A DNA stretch of 64,000 bases from Pseudomonas kielensis (GCF_014236655.1 NZ_JACMYG010000019.1:43751-107750); one strand, 5' to 3'. Positions 16,704 through 25,580 are shown, counted from the stretch's first letter. Numbers and translations are program-made. The notes: a model not told the origin generated them from the sequence alone.

Positions 16704-17617
16704 GCCGCTTGAGCATTGAGGCCAGCACCGCGCTGTGCCTGTTGCAGGACGCCGGGCGCTTCGGCGTGCGCCACCTGGGCGTGACCCAGGGCGGGGCGGC
16801 GGACTGGTTGTCGATGTCCTGGGCCAACAGCCTGCTGGGCAACCCGCTGGAGGCGGCGGTGATCGAGGTCACCCTCGGCGGCTTGACCCTGCAGGCCCAG
16901 GACGATTGTTGCCTGGCGCTGGCGGGTGCCGATCTCGGCGCGTTGCTGGACGGCCAGCCCCTGGCCCCGTGGCGCAGTTTTACCCTGCGCAAGGGCCAGC
17001 GCTTGCAGTTCACGCAACCGTTGCTGGGGGCCCGGGCCTATCTGGCGGCGCCCGGCGGCTTCACTGCGCCGCAGGTGTTGGGCAGTTGCGCCACCGTGGT
17101 ACGCGAGGAACTGGGGGGGCTGGACGGCTTCGGTCAGCCATTGGCCAAAGGTGCGGAACTGAGTTACGCCGGGCCGGCAACGACGTTGCGCGAAGTACCG
17201 GGCGAGCAGCGCCCCGACTTCCGTCGCGCGCCTGTGCTGGATCTGGTGCTGGGGGCGCAACATGGCGAGTTCAGTGGGCAAAGCCTGTTCGATGCCTTCA
17301 ACAGCACCTGGACCCTGGACACCCGCGCCGACCGCATGGGCATGCGCTTGCTGGGCCCGGCCTTGCAGTATCAGGGCCGACCGATGATCTCCGAAGGCAT
17401 TCCGCTGGGAGCAGTGCAGGTGCCGCCAGACGGGCAGCCGATCGTGTTGCTCAATGACCGGCAGACCATTGGCGGTTATCCACGGTTGGGGGCGCTGACG
17501 CCACTGGCCCTGGCCCGCCTGGCGCAGTGCCTGCCGGGGCAGACAGTGCGACTGGCCCCGGTGGTGCAAGAGACCGCGCATCGCCAGCACCGGGAATTGC
17601 TGCAGCGGTTCAGGTGA
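16700..17617 (+). CDS. pxpC: 5-oxoprolinase subunit C (biotin-dependent carboxyltransferase-like family)
   Basis: A protein of 305 residues of the KipA/CT_A_B family, start overlapping pxpB. Visible family features are LQDAGRFGVRHLGVTQGGAAD at the N-terminus (QD.GR.G....G....G..D) and ADRMGMRLLGPAL with SEGIPLGAVQVPPDGQPIVLLNDRQTIGGYP toward the C-terminus. Older annotation calls this a urea amidolyase or biotin-dependent carboxyltransferase domain, but no biotin carrier is encoded here and the pxpABC order argues for 5-oxoprolinase. Confidence 0.94.
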   Translation: MSRLSIEASTALCLLQDAGRFGVRHLGVTQGGAADWLSMSWANSLLGNPLEAAVIEVTLGGLTLQAQDDCCLALAGADLGALLDGQPLAPWRSFTLRKGQRLQFTQPLLGARAYLAAPGGFTAPQVLGSCATVVREELGGLDGFGQPLAKGAELSYAGPATTLREVPGEQRPDFRRAPVLDLVLGAQHGEFSGQSLFDAFNSTWTLDTRADRMGMRLLGPALQYQGRPMISEGIPLGAVQVPPDGQPIVLLNDRQTIGGYPRLGALTPLALARLAQCLPGQTVRLAPVVQETAHRQHRELLQRFR

Positions 17618-17636
17618 TCGCAGGCTTGCCCGCGAT
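17617..17636. repeat. REP-like hairpin after pxpC
   Basis: ATCGC (17617-17621) and GCGAT (17632-17636) flank an AGGCTTGCC centre resembling the short REP core of pseudomonads. It starts on the last base of the pxpC stop codon. Confidence 0.4.
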
Positions 17637-17731
17637 GAGGCCAGAACATTCAATATCGCGGGTGCCTGACCCCCCGCCATCGTCGGAACGGCGCCCCGGA
17701 GCAGGCTGCGATCTGTCCGGGTGTTAAACGG

Positions 17732-18910
17732 TCATTTGGAGAGAAACCGCATCCCTTCTTCCAGCCCACGCAAGGTCAGGGGATACATCTGGTCCTCGAT
17801 CAAGTCGCGCACGATCTTGGTCGAGGAGGTATAGCCCCACGTGTCTTTCGGGTAGGGGTTGATCCAGATGAGCTTCTTGTACTTCTCCATGAAGCGCTGC
17901 ATCCACACGTAGCCCGGCTCTTCGTTCCAGTGCTCGACACTGCCGCCGGCCTGGGTGATTTCATACGGCGCCATGGCGGCGTCGCCGATGAAGATCACTT
18001 TGTAGTCGGCGCCGTACTTGTGCAGCAGGTCCTGGGTCGAGGTGCGCTCGGAGGTGCGGCGCATGTTGTTCTTCCACACCGACTCATAAACGAAGTTGTG
18101 GAAGTAGTAGTACTCCAGGTGCTTGAACTCGGTCTTGCAGGCCGAGAACAGCTCCTCGCAAGTCTTCACGTGGGCGTCCATCGAGCCGCCGATGTCGAAC
18201 AGCAGCAACAGCTTGACCGTGTTGCGTCGCTCCGGCCGCATCTGAATGTTCAGCAGCCCGGCATCGCGGGCGGTGTGGTCGATGGTGCCATCGATGTCCA
18301 GCTCTTCCGCGGCACCCTGGCGCGCAAATTTACGCAGCCGGCGCAGGGCGACCTTGATGTTGCGGGTGCCCAGTTCCACCGAGTCGTCGAGGTTCTTGTA
18401 CTCGCGTTGATCCCAGACTTTTACCGCCTTGCCCTGGCGCTTGCCGGCATCACCGACCCGGATGCCTTCCGGGTTGAAGCCGCCGGAGCCGAACGGGCTG
18501 GTGCCACCGGTGCCGATCCATTTGTTGCCGCCGGCGTGGCGTTCCTTCTGCTCTTCAAGGCGCTTCTTGAACTCTTCGATCAGCTTGTCCAGGCCACCCA
18601 GGGACTGGATCTGCGCGCGCTCCTCATCGCTGAGGGAACGCTCGAATTCCTTGCGCAACCAGTCTTCGGGAATCAGCGCCTGAAGGTGGTCGTCGAGTTT
18701 TTCCAGGCCATTGAAGTAGGCACCGAACGCCCGGTCGAACTTGTCGAAATGCCGTTCATCCTTGACCAGGATGGCCCGCGCCAGGTAGTAGAACTCGTCC
18801 ATGTCGGCGAAGGTCACGCGCTGTTTCAGCGCGTTGATCAGGTCCAGCAGTTCGCGCACCGAGACCGGAACCTTGGCCGCGCGCATTTCATTGAACAGGT
18901 TGAGCAGCAT
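17732..18910 (-). CDS. VWA domain protein (CoxE-like) paired with MoxR ATPase
   Basis: A protein of 392 residues. The N-terminal half is helical (residues ~1-125, ending in a charged EEFKKRLEEQKER coil), then a Gly-rich linker (GTGGTSPFGSGGF). The C-terminal von Willebrand A domain starts near residue 230: DIGGS at 239-243 is the MIDAS motif (DxGxS type), with Thr/Asp further on. It is separated from the upstream MoxR gene by 12 bases. MoxR-VWA pairs act as chaperone-like remodelling systems on metal enzymes or envelope complexes; no client is seen nearby. Confidence 0.85.
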   Translation of the reverse strand: MLLNLFNEMRAAKVPVSVRELLDLINALKQRVTFADMDEFYYLARAILVKDERHFDKFDRAFGAYFNGLEKLDDHLQALIPEDWLRKEFERSLSDEERAQIQSLGGLDKLIEEFKKRLEEQKERHAGGNKWIGTGGTSPFGSGGFNPEGIRVGDAGKRQGKAVKVWDQREYKNLDDSVELGTRNIKVALRRLRKFARQGAAEELDIDGTIDHTARDAGLLNIQMRPERRNTVKLLLLFDIGGSMDAHVKTCEELFSACKTEFKHLEYYYFHNFVYESVWKNNMRRTSERTSTQDLLHKYGADYKVIFIGDAAMAPYEITQAGGSVEHWNEEPGYVWMQRFMEKYKKLIWINPYPKDTWGYTSSTKIVRDLIEDQMYPLTLRGLEEGMRFLSK

Positions 18911-18922
18911 GGCAGCAGCCTC

Positions 18923-19768
18923 TTAGCGGGTGCCGCGACGGCTCATGAACGCCAGGCGCTCGAGCAACTGCACGTCCTGCTCGTTCTTCACCAGGGCCCC
19001 GGCCAGTGGCGGGATGGCCTTGGTCGGATCGCGCTCGCGCAGCACCGCTTCGCCGATGTTGTCGGCCATCAGCAGCTTGAGCCAGTCCACCAGTTCCGAG
19101 GTCGACGGCTTTTTCTTCAGCCCTGGCACTTTGCGCACATCGAAGAACACGTCCAGCGCTTCGCTGACCAGGTCTTTCTTGATGTCCGGGTAGTGCACGT
19201 CGACGATCTTCTGCAGGGTGGTGCGGTCCGGGAAGGCGATGTAGTGGAAGAAGCAGCGGCGCAGGAAGGCGTCCGGCAGCTCTTTCTCGTTGTTGGAGGT
19301 AATGATGATGATCGGACGTTGCTTGGCCTTGATGGTCTCGTCGATTTCGTAGACGTAGAACTCCATCTTGTCGAGTTCTTGCAGCAGGTCGTTGGGGAAC
19401 TCGATGTCGGCCTTGTCGATTTCGTCGATCAGCAGGATCACCCGTTCCTCCGACTCGAAGGCCTCCCAAAGCTTGCCCTTTTTCAGGTAGTTGCGGATGT
19501 CGTGGACCTTGTCCACGCCCAGTTGCGAATCGCGCAGGCGGCTGACCGCGTCGTACTCGTACAGGCCCTGGTGCGCCTTGGTGGTGGACTTGATGTGCCA
19601 GGTGATCAGGCGCGCGCCGAAGGATTCGGCCAGTTGCTCGGCAAGCATGGTCTTGCCGGTGCCCGGCTCACCCTTGACCAGCAGTGGCCGCTCCAGGGTG
19701 ATGGCGGCGTTGACCGCCAGCTTCAGGTCATCGGTGGCGACGTATGCGCGGGTGCCTTCGAACTTCAT
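18923..19768 (-). CDS. MoxR-family AAA+ ATPase
   Basis: From the ATG at 19768 (MKFEGTRAYV) the protein is 281 residues; GAGGAA seven bases upstream fixes this start over the one at 19828. Walker A is GEPGTGKT at 33-40 and Walker B ILLIDEID near 111-118; sensor 1 (IIITSNNEKELP) and the C-terminal lid follow. It lies directly upstream of the VWA gene, forming a two-gene operon typical of the MRP/MoxR group. Confidence 0.92.
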   Translation of the reverse strand: MKFEGTRAYVATDDLKLAVNAAITLERPLLVKGEPGTGKTMLAEQLAESFGARLITWHIKSTTKAHQGLYEYDAVSRLRDSQLGVDKVHDIRNYLKKGKLWEAFESEERVILLIDEIDKADIEFPNDLLQELDKMEFYVYEIDETIKAKQRPIIIITSNNEKELPDAFLRRCFFHYIAFPDRTTLQKIVDVHYPDIKKDLVSEALDVFFDVRKVPGLKKKPSTSELVDWLKLLMADNIGEAVLRERDPTKAIPPLAGALVKNEQDVQLLERLAFMSRRGTR

Positions 19769-19910
19769 CGGTAATTCCTCGAACAGTAGCGCCGACCTGC
19801 GCCGGGCAGGGCGGGGGAAAGAGATCACATGCCCGACTATAACGCGGCGCCCGGTCGACTGTGAACGCAGACGGCTTATTCAGTCTCTGAATGGGGCGTC
19901 ACATGGTGAC

Positions 19911-20984
19911 TCAGTCAGCTGACGGCTTGGGCTGCTCGTATCGTGCATTAAAAGCCTGGATGAAGCCGTTGCGCAGAATCTGCAGGAAAGCCTGGAAAGC
20001 ACTGATGTCCTGTTTATGCACGCTGCCACTGAGTTCGACCCGGGTGGCGAACTGGTTTTTCGGCTGGTTCTTGAGCACGGTTTCAGTGGTGCCCACCAAG
20101 GCCTCCCAGACCGAACGCAGGATGCCTTTCTTTTCATTGGCCACATCCTGCTGCCAGTTGAACACATCGACATCGCGCAACAGCGGCTTGATGTAGCCCT
20201 TGAGCTGGCCTTTGTTGGCCTGGGCTTCGATGACCACGTCGCCGTGGCCGGCATTGAAGTCGAACTTGCCATAGGCCGCGGCGAAGTCATTCATGCGCTT
20301 GAGTTCGATGTCCTTGACCCGCAGGCGGAACTCGAACTCCTCGAAATTGCTCAAGGGGTCGAAGGTGGCACTGGCTTCCAGCGGTGCGTGCCCCAGCAGC
20401 AGGGCCTTGCCCTCGAAGCGCGCGTCGCGCCGGCCCTTGACGTCCACCACGTTGGTCAGGTTGAACACACTGGCATCGACCTGGGTGGCTTGCATGTCGA
20501 CCGGCGGTTTGGAATTGAAGTTGTGAAAGGTGATGCGCCCGTTATCGATGCGCACTTCGTCCAGGGTGATGGGCAGCAGTTTGCCCAGCTGTTCCCGCCA
20601 GTCGGTGCCGCGACCGGTCTGGGAGGCCTGCTGGTTGCCGCCGTCGACGAAGTTCAGCTCGGGTTTGACGAACAGCACCTTGGCCACCACGGCGTGGTCG
20701 TACCACAGTGAGTGCCAACTGACGGACAGGTCGATCAGTGGCGCCTTGACGAACGGTACCGGGACCTTGCCCTGGACCTTGACGATCTGCAGCCCGTTGA
20801 TCCGGTAGGCGCCGCGCCACAACGCCAGGTCGACATCGCTGATCTGCCCACGGTAGTCGCCCATCTCCGCCAGCTTGTCGTTCAGGTAGTCGCGCACCAG
20901 GTAGGGCAGGGCGACGTGCAGGGCCACCAGCAGCAACGTTATGCTGGCCAGCGACCAGAGGGGCCAACGGTATCGACGTTTCAT
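19911..20984 (-). CDS. DUF748 family (AsmA-like) envelope protein
   Basis: A protein of 357 residues with one N-terminal membrane anchor (WSLASITLLLVALHVALPYLV) and a long periplasmic part of repeating beta strands. YLVRDYLNDKLAEMGDYRGQISDVDLALWRGAYRI is the opening of the DUF748/AsmA pattern (pieces YLVRDYLN and YRINGLQI visible), with further repeats downstream. Relatives are thought to help lipid or outer-membrane assembly; that role is inferred. It is divergent from cysK. Confidence 0.82.
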   Translation of the reverse strand: MKRRYRWPLWSLASITLLLVALHVALPYLVRDYLNDKLAEMGDYRGQISDVDLALWRGAYRINGLQIVKVQGKVPVPFVKAPLIDLSVSWHSLWYDHAVVAKVLFVKPELNFVDGGNQQASQTGRGTDWREQLGKLLPITLDEVRIDNGRITFHNFNSKPPVDMQATQVDASVFNLTNVVDVKGRRDARFEGKALLLGHAPLEASATFDPLSNFEEFEFRLRVKDIELKRMNDFAAAYGKFDFNAGHGDVVIEAQANKGQLKGYIKPLLRDVDVFNWQQDVANEKKGILRSVWEALVGTTETVLKNQPKNQFATRVELSGSVHKQDISAFQAFLQILRNGFIQAFNARYEQPKPSAD

Positions 20985-21110
20985 GGCATCTCGCTCAGGG
21001 GGTATAAGACGATGGACTGCGTGGGCGCGCAGACGTTCGTCTCGACTGGACGCCCAAGGGTGCGAGGCATACCCTTGAAGGCTTCTTCAACGCTGTACAA
21101 GGACCCAGCC

Positions 21111-22085
21111 ATGAGCCGTATTTTTGCTGACAACGCCCACTCCATCGGCAATACGCCGTTGGTGCAGATCAACCGTATCGCGCCACGTGGTGTCACCATC
21201 CTGGCCAAGATCGAAGGGCGAAACCCGGGTTATTCGGTCAAATGCCGGATCGGCGCGAACATGATCTGGGACGCTGAAAGCACCGGCAAGCTCAAGCCGG
21301 GCATGACCATCGTCGAGCCGACCTCGGGCAATACCGGCATCGGCCTGGCCTTCGTCGCGGCCGCGCGTGGCTACAAGCTGATGCTGACCATGCCGGCCTC
21401 GATGAGCATCGAGCGGCGCAAGGTGCTCAAGGCCCTGGGCGCCGAACTGGTCCTGACCGAGCCGGCCAAGGGCATGAAGGGCGCGATCGAGAAGGCCGCA
21501 GAAATCCTTGCCAGCGATCCAACCCAATACTTCATGCCGCAGCAGTTCGATAACCCGGCCAACCCGGCCATTCACGAAAAGACCACCGGTCCGGAAATCT
21601 GGAACGACACCGACGGTGCGGTGGATGTGCTGGTGGCCGGCGTAGGCACTGGCGGCACCATTACCGGCATCTCGCGCTATATCAAGCACACCCAGGGCAA
21701 GCCGATTCTTTCAGTGGCGGTGGAACCTGTGGTCTCGCCCGTGATCACTCAATTGATGGCCGGTGAAGAAATCAAGCCAAGCCCGCACAAGATCCAGGGC
21801 ATTGGTGCCGGTTTTGTGCCGAAGAACCTTGATCTGTCGATCGTCGACCGGGTCGAGCTGGTCAGTGACGAGGAGTCCAAGGCCATGGCCCTGCGCTTGA
21901 TGCAGGAGGAGGGGATTCTCTGCGGGATTTCCTGTGGTGCGGCGATGGCAGTGGCCGTGCGCCTGGCCGAGACCCCGGAAATGCAGGGCAAGACCATCGT
22001 GGTGATCCTGCCTGACTCCGGTGAGCGTTATCTGTCGAGCATGCTGTTCAGTGATCTGTTCACCGAGCAGGAGAATCAGCAGTAA
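21111..22085 (+). CDS. cysK: Cysteine synthase A (O-acetylserine sulfhydrylase)
   Basis: A protein of 324 residues. The PLP lysine is Lys44 in NPGYSVKCRIGANM, the substrate loop is TSGNTG at 71-76, GVGTGGT binds the PLP phosphate, and the C-terminus (SSMLFSDLF) matches CysK. CysK makes cysteine from O-acetylserine and sulfide in the cytoplasm, and in many bacteria binds CysE through the SAT tail. It stands alone, divergent from the DUF748 gene, and is followed by a GC-rich hairpin. Confidence 0.95.
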   Translation: MSRIFADNAHSIGNTPLVQINRIAPRGVTILAKIEGRNPGYSVKCRIGANMIWDAESTGKLKPGMTIVEPTSGNTGIGLAFVAAARGYKLMLTMPASMSIERRKVLKALGAELVLTEPAKGMKGAIEKAAEILASDPTQYFMPQQFDNPANPAIHEKTTGPEIWNDTDGAVDVLVAGVGTGGTITGISRYIKHTQGKPILSVAVEPVVSPVITQLMAGEEIKPSPHKIQGIGAGFVPKNLDLSIVDRVELVSDEESKAMALRLMQEEGILCGISCGAAMAVAVRLAETPEMQGKTIVVILPDSGERYLSSMLFSDLFTEQENQQ

Positions 22086-22094
22086 GGCATGCGG

Positions 22095-22131
22095 GTCGGG
22101 GCGGGCGCCGCAAGCGGGCACCCGCCCCGAC
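22095..22131 (+). terminator. GC-rich stem-loop downstream of cysK
   Basis: Arms GTCGGGGCGGG (22095-22105) and CCCGCCCCGAC (22121-22131) are perfect complements, nine bases after the cysK stop. There is no T-run, so it may stabilise the message end rather than terminate on its own. Confidence 0.55.
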
Positions 22132-22333
22132 AGCAGAGGAATGAAGGGCGTTGGGTTTGATCCCGGTCAGTCAGGGTTCAGTAACCTTGTGTTACTTAGG
22201 TTTGTTGCGCAAACCTCAATACTGAATGTTAGGAAGTGCGGTTTTTTGCAAGGTCGGCAGTGAGTATCATGGCCGCCTGCCACGTCGGGTAAATGGCGCT
22301 GCGCAGTGACGTTATTCTTCAAGGAGTTGTTGC

Positions 22334-23272
22334 ATGAGTTTTTCTTTCGCCGCCAAGGCTTCGCTGTTGCTGCTATTTGTCGGCAGCACCCTCTATGTGC
22401 ACTTGCGCGGCAAGGCGCGGTTGCCGGTCCTGCGGCAATTCGTCAACCATTCGGCTTTGTTCGCCCCCTACAACGCCTTGATGTACCTGTTTTCCGCGGT
22501 GCCTTCCAAGCCCTACCTGGACCGCAGCAAGTTTGCCGAACTGGATGTGCTCAAGGACAACTGGCAAGTCATTCGCGACGAGGCCATGCACTTGTTCGAC
22601 GAAGGCTACATTCGCGCCGCCGAGCACAACAACGATGCCGGGTTCGGTTCGTTCTTCAAGAAAGGCTGGAAGCGGTTTTACCTCAAGTGGTACGACAAGG
22701 CGCTGCCGTCGGCCGAGGCCCTGTGCCCCAGGACCGTCGCGCTGGTCAATAGCATCCCCAACGTCAAGGGTGCGATGTTCGCCCTGTTGCCCGGTGGCAG
22801 CCACCTCAACCCCCACCGCGATCCGTTTGCCGGCTCCCTGCGCTATCACCTGGGGCTGTCCACGCCGAACTCCGACGCCTGCCGCATTTTTGTCGACGGC
22901 CAGGCCTACGCCTGGCGCGATGGCGAAGACGTGATGTTCGATGAAACCTACGTGCACTGGGTCAAGAACGAAACCGAGCAGACCCGGGTGATTCTGTTCT
23001 GTGACATCGAGCGCCCCTTGAGCAACCGCCTGATGACCCGCCTCAACCGCTGGATCAGTGGCCTGCTGGGCCGCGCTACCGCGCCGCAGAACGTGGATAG
23101 CGAGCGAGTGGGCGGGATCAACCAGGTGTATGCCTGGAGCAAGAACTCCAGCGACCGGTTCAGTGCGCACTTCAAGCAATGGAAGCGTCGCAACCCTAAG
23201 CTGTACCGCATCCTGCGCCCGGTGTTGGCGGTGCTGGTGTTGACCTTGCTCGGTTACTGGCTGTTCGGTTGA
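22334..23272 (+). CDS. lpxO: Lipid A 2-hydroxylase LpxO-like (aspartyl/asparaginyl beta-hydroxylase fold)
   Basis: A protein of 312 residues with N- and C-terminal membrane segments (residues ~5-23 and ~290-310). The iron ligands HxD are His161 and Asp163 in NPHRDPF, with the distal His208 in ETYVHWV; Arg170 area (SLRYHLGL) fits 2-oxoglutarate binding. This matches LpxO, which hydroxylates a secondary acyl chain of lipid A at the inner membrane. AAGGAG eight bases upstream supports the ATG. Confidence 0.88.
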   Translation: MSFSFAAKASLLLLFVGSTLYVHLRGKARLPVLRQFVNHSALFAPYNALMYLFSAVPSKPYLDRSKFAELDVLKDNWQVIRDEAMHLFDEGYIRAAEHNNDAGFGSFFKKGWKRFYLKWYDKALPSAEALCPRTVALVNSIPNVKGAMFALLPGGSHLNPHRDPFAGSLRYHLGLSTPNSDACRIFVDGQAYAWRDGEDVMFDETYVHWVKNETEQTRVILFCDIERPLSNRLMTRLNRWISGLLGRATAPQNVDSERVGGINQVYAWSKNSSDRFSAHFKQWKRRNPKLYRILRPVLAVLVLTLLGYWLFG

Positions 23273-23317
23273 TCCGCAACCCGCAAAACCGAGGCACGTC
23301 CCACCTGCAACAGGTTG

Positions 23318-23347
23318 TTGCAAACCATGTCGAGCGCTGGTTATAGT
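23318..23347 (+). promoter_or_regulatory. Promoter of the leader ORF / DMT exporter unit
   Basis: TTGCAA (23318-23323) and TATAGT (23342-23347) stand 18 bases apart. The -10 sits at the centre of a 10-bp perfect inverted repeat, so a repressor or activator site may overlap the promoter. A start near 23354 would leave a 310-base leader before the exporter gene. Confidence 0.5.
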
Positions 23348-23357
23348 CAGCGCTCGA
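23330..23357. promoter_or_regulatory. Palindrome overlapping the -10 box
   Basis: TCGAGCGCTG (23330-23339) and CAGCGCTCGA (23348-23357) are exact complements around GTTATAGT. Such symmetry around a -10 is typical of an operator; as RNA it could also fold, although most of the left arm lies upstream of the expected start. Confidence 0.5.
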
Positions 23358-23401
23358 CGGGTTTGAAGCCCGGCGCTTTCCCTCCTGAAAAAGATCAGCC
23401 C

Positions 23402-23566
23402 ATGCCTGCATCCCACCTCAACGCGGTAGTCGATTCAGCGGTCAACGCTGGCGTCGTGCCGTGCGGGAATCTGCAGCCTGCGCAGATCAGTCACTACCCC
23501 CCTCCTGTCTGTTGCACGCCAGTGTGCGCGGTGGTCTCGCCGCCAGGTGTCGGTTGCTCGGCCTGA
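23402..23566 (+). CDS. Putative 54-residue Cys/Pro-rich leader peptide
   Basis: An ORF of 54 codons from MPASHLNAVVDSA to GVGCSA. It has five cysteines (21, 37, 38, 42, 52), a triple proline in HYPPPVCC and VSPPG further on, and no signal peptide. The ribosome binding site is weak. It lies wholly between the promoter at 23318-23347 and the DMT exporter start at 23666, in the same direction. The family is not recognised; the position and the stall-prone PPP suggest a regulatory leader, but this is inference, and the ORF might be fortuitous. Confidence 0.45.
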   Translation: MPASHLNAVVDSAVNAGVVPCGNLQPAQISHYPPPVCCTPVCAVVSPPGVGCSA

Positions 23567-23665
23567 TCAGCATTCGCTGCTGTGCCCTGCGTCATACCTG
23601 AACACAAAAAAACGAATTTCAGTTTTTGGCTGAATTGGCTTATTGCCTGATGACAGGTGGTCCAG

Positions 23666-24529
23666 ATGTTGCTCATTTCAAAAAAAACCGCGCTCGCGGC
23701 GGCTTCCACGAGCGTGTTCGTCCTGCTCTGGAGTAGCGGGGCGATTTTCTCCAAGTGGGGGTTGGCCCATGCCTCGCCCTTTGCGTTTCTCCTGATCCGC
23801 TTTGCCATTGCCTTGTGCGGGCTGGTGCTGTTGGTGCCGCTGCTCAAGCTCAAGCTGCCCCGAGGGCGCAAGGCGACCTGGTATGCCGCGGCCACCGGGC
23901 TGGTGCTGTTGGGGGCCTATCAGATTTTTTATCTGCTGGCCCTGGACCTGAAGGTCACCCCAGGGGTGATGGCAACGATCATGGGGGTGCAGCCGATCCT
24001 CACCGTGGTCCTGATGGAACGCCAGCGTAGTAGGCGCCGGATGTTCGGCCTGGCGCTGGGCCTGGCGGGGCTGATCATGGTGGTGTACCAGGGGATTGGC
24101 CTGGCCGGGATGTCACTGACCGGGATGTTTTTTGGCCTGCTGGCGCTGGTGAGCATGACGGTCGGCTCCATCATGCAAAAGCACATCACCCAGGACCCGC
24201 TCGGCACGCTGCCGGTGCAGTACCTGGCGGGACTGTTGTTGTGTGCGCTGTTCGTGCCCTTCCAACCGTTCCACTTCGAGCACAGCAGCGGGTTCTTTGT
24301 GCCGGTGCTGTGGATGGGGCTGGTGGTGTCGGTACTGGCGACCCTGTTGCTGTACCGCCTGATTGCCCGGGGCAACCTGGTCAACGTCACCAGCCTGTTT
24401 TACCTGGTACCGGCGGTGACGGCGGTGATGGATTACCTGATTTTTGGTAATCGACTGGCGATGCTGAGCCTGCTGGGCATGGCGTTGATCATCGTGGGCC
24501 TGGTGTTTGTGTTTCGCCAGTCGAGGTAA
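23666..24529 (+). CDS. DMT-superfamily exporter (EamA family)
   Basis: A protein of 287 residues with ten hydrophobic segments in two EamA repeats (opening VFVLLWSSGAIFSKWGLAH and second half TGMFFGLLALVSMTVGSIMQKH). AGGTGG six bases before the ATG at 23666 is preferred over the GTG at 23657. Some EamA proteins export cysteine or O-acetylserine; the substrate here is unknown. Preceded by a leader ORF and 100 bases of untranslated RNA; converges on another DMT gene. Confidence 0.85.
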   Translation: MLLISKKTALAAASTSVFVLLWSSGAIFSKWGLAHASPFAFLLIRFAIALCGLVLLVPLLKLKLPRGRKATWYAAATGLVLLGAYQIFYLLALDLKVTPGVMATIMGVQPILTVVLMERQRSRRRMFGLALGLAGLIMVVYQGIGLAGMSLTGMFFGLLALVSMTVGSIMQKHITQDPLGTLPVQYLAGLLLCALFVPFQPFHFEHSSGFFVPVLWMGLVVSVLATLLLYRLIARGNLVNVTSLFYLVPAVTAVMDYLIFGNRLAMLSLLGMALIIVGLVFVFRQSR

Positions 24530-24553
24530 TGCCTGAGTGCCAGGTGCGGCGAT

Positions 24554-25450
24554 TCACGGACGAATCGCCCGCCTGGCCGGGCGCAGCACCATCCACAACG
24601 CCGCCGTGATCAGCAAGCCGCCATACAGGTGCGCCATCGACAGCGGTTCGTCGAGAAACAGCGCGCCCCAGAGCACGCCGAACGGCGGGATCATGAAGGT
24701 CACGGTCATTGATTTGACCGGGCCAATGGACGTCAGCAGGCGGAAGTACAGGATGTAGGCGAAGGCCGTGCAACCCAGGCCCAGGCCCAGCAACGACAAC
24801 CAGACACTCCAGCCGCCCCAGCTCACGGGCGGCTGACTGATTACGCTGTAGCCAAACAACGGCAGCAGGAACAGGGTGGCGCCGAGCATGCTGCCCAGGG
24901 CCGAGAGACGGCTGTCGAGGCCGCCTTGCTGGTCGAGCCAGCGCCGTGCGAGGAACCCGGCAAAGCCATAACAGGTGGTCGCCACCAGGCAGGCGAGGGC
25001 GCCCATCAGCAGTTCCAGGTCAAAGGCCACGGGGCCGGCACGGGTCAGGATCGCCACGCCAAACAAGCCCAGGGCCACCCCGGCCATCTTCGACAGGCTC
25101 AGGCGTTCGCTGAAAAACAGGCCGCCGATCAGCACCCCCATCAACGGCGTGGTGGCGTTGAAAATCGCCGAGTAGCCGGCAGGCAGCACTTGGGCGGCCA
25201 CCGAATACATGGTCGCCGGGATGCCTGAGTTGATCACCCCCAGCAGTAATACGGTCTTGAACTTGCCGCGAAAATCCCAGTGGGTGCGCATCAGCGCCAG
25301 GATCAGCAGCAAGCCGGCGGCGGCAATCGACACCCGGAAAAAGGCCGTGGGCACAGTGCCGATGACCGGGGCGATGATGCGCATGAACAGAAAGCTCGCA
25401 CCCCAAATGGCAGCCAGGGCCAACAAACGCAGAATATCGACGGGGTTCAC
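24554..25450 (-). CDS. DMT-superfamily transporter (EamA family)
   Basis: About 298 residues with ten membrane helices in two EamA repeats (LRLLALAAIWGASFLFMRI near the start). An ATG at 25465 gives five more residues, but the AAGGAACG lying within those codons is a good ribosome binding site for the GTG at 25450, so I take that start. Substrate unknown. It converges on the preceding DMT gene, the two stops being 24 bases apart. Confidence 0.83.
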   Translation of the reverse strand: MNPVDILRLLALAAIWGASFLFMRIIAPVIGTVPTAFFRVSIAAAGLLLILALMRTHWDFRGKFKTVLLLGVINSGIPATMYSVAAQVLPAGYSAIFNATTPLMGVLIGGLFFSERLSLSKMAGVALGLFGVAILTRAGPVAFDLELLMGALACLVATTCYGFAGFLARRWLDQQGGLDSRLSALGSMLGATLFLLPLFGYSVISQPPVSWGGWSVWLSLLGLGLGCTAFAYILYFRLLTSIGPVKSMTVTFMIPPFGVLWGALFLDEPLSMAHLYGGLLITAALWMVLRPARRAIRP

Positions 25451-25580
25451 AGCTCGTTCCTTCATTAATCAGCGCGCCAGTGTCGCTGCGCGCCGGGGGC
25501 AAGGCAATGGTTGCGTTGCCTGACAATTGGCCTCTAAGCTCAGGCTCCAACGATAAGCACCATCTCGCAGAGGTCTTCAC

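Noticed and set aside
17930..19774. Plus-strand ORF of 614 codons over the MoxR-VWA genes
   Set aside because: Both minus-strand genes are intact with motifs; this is an antisense artefact.
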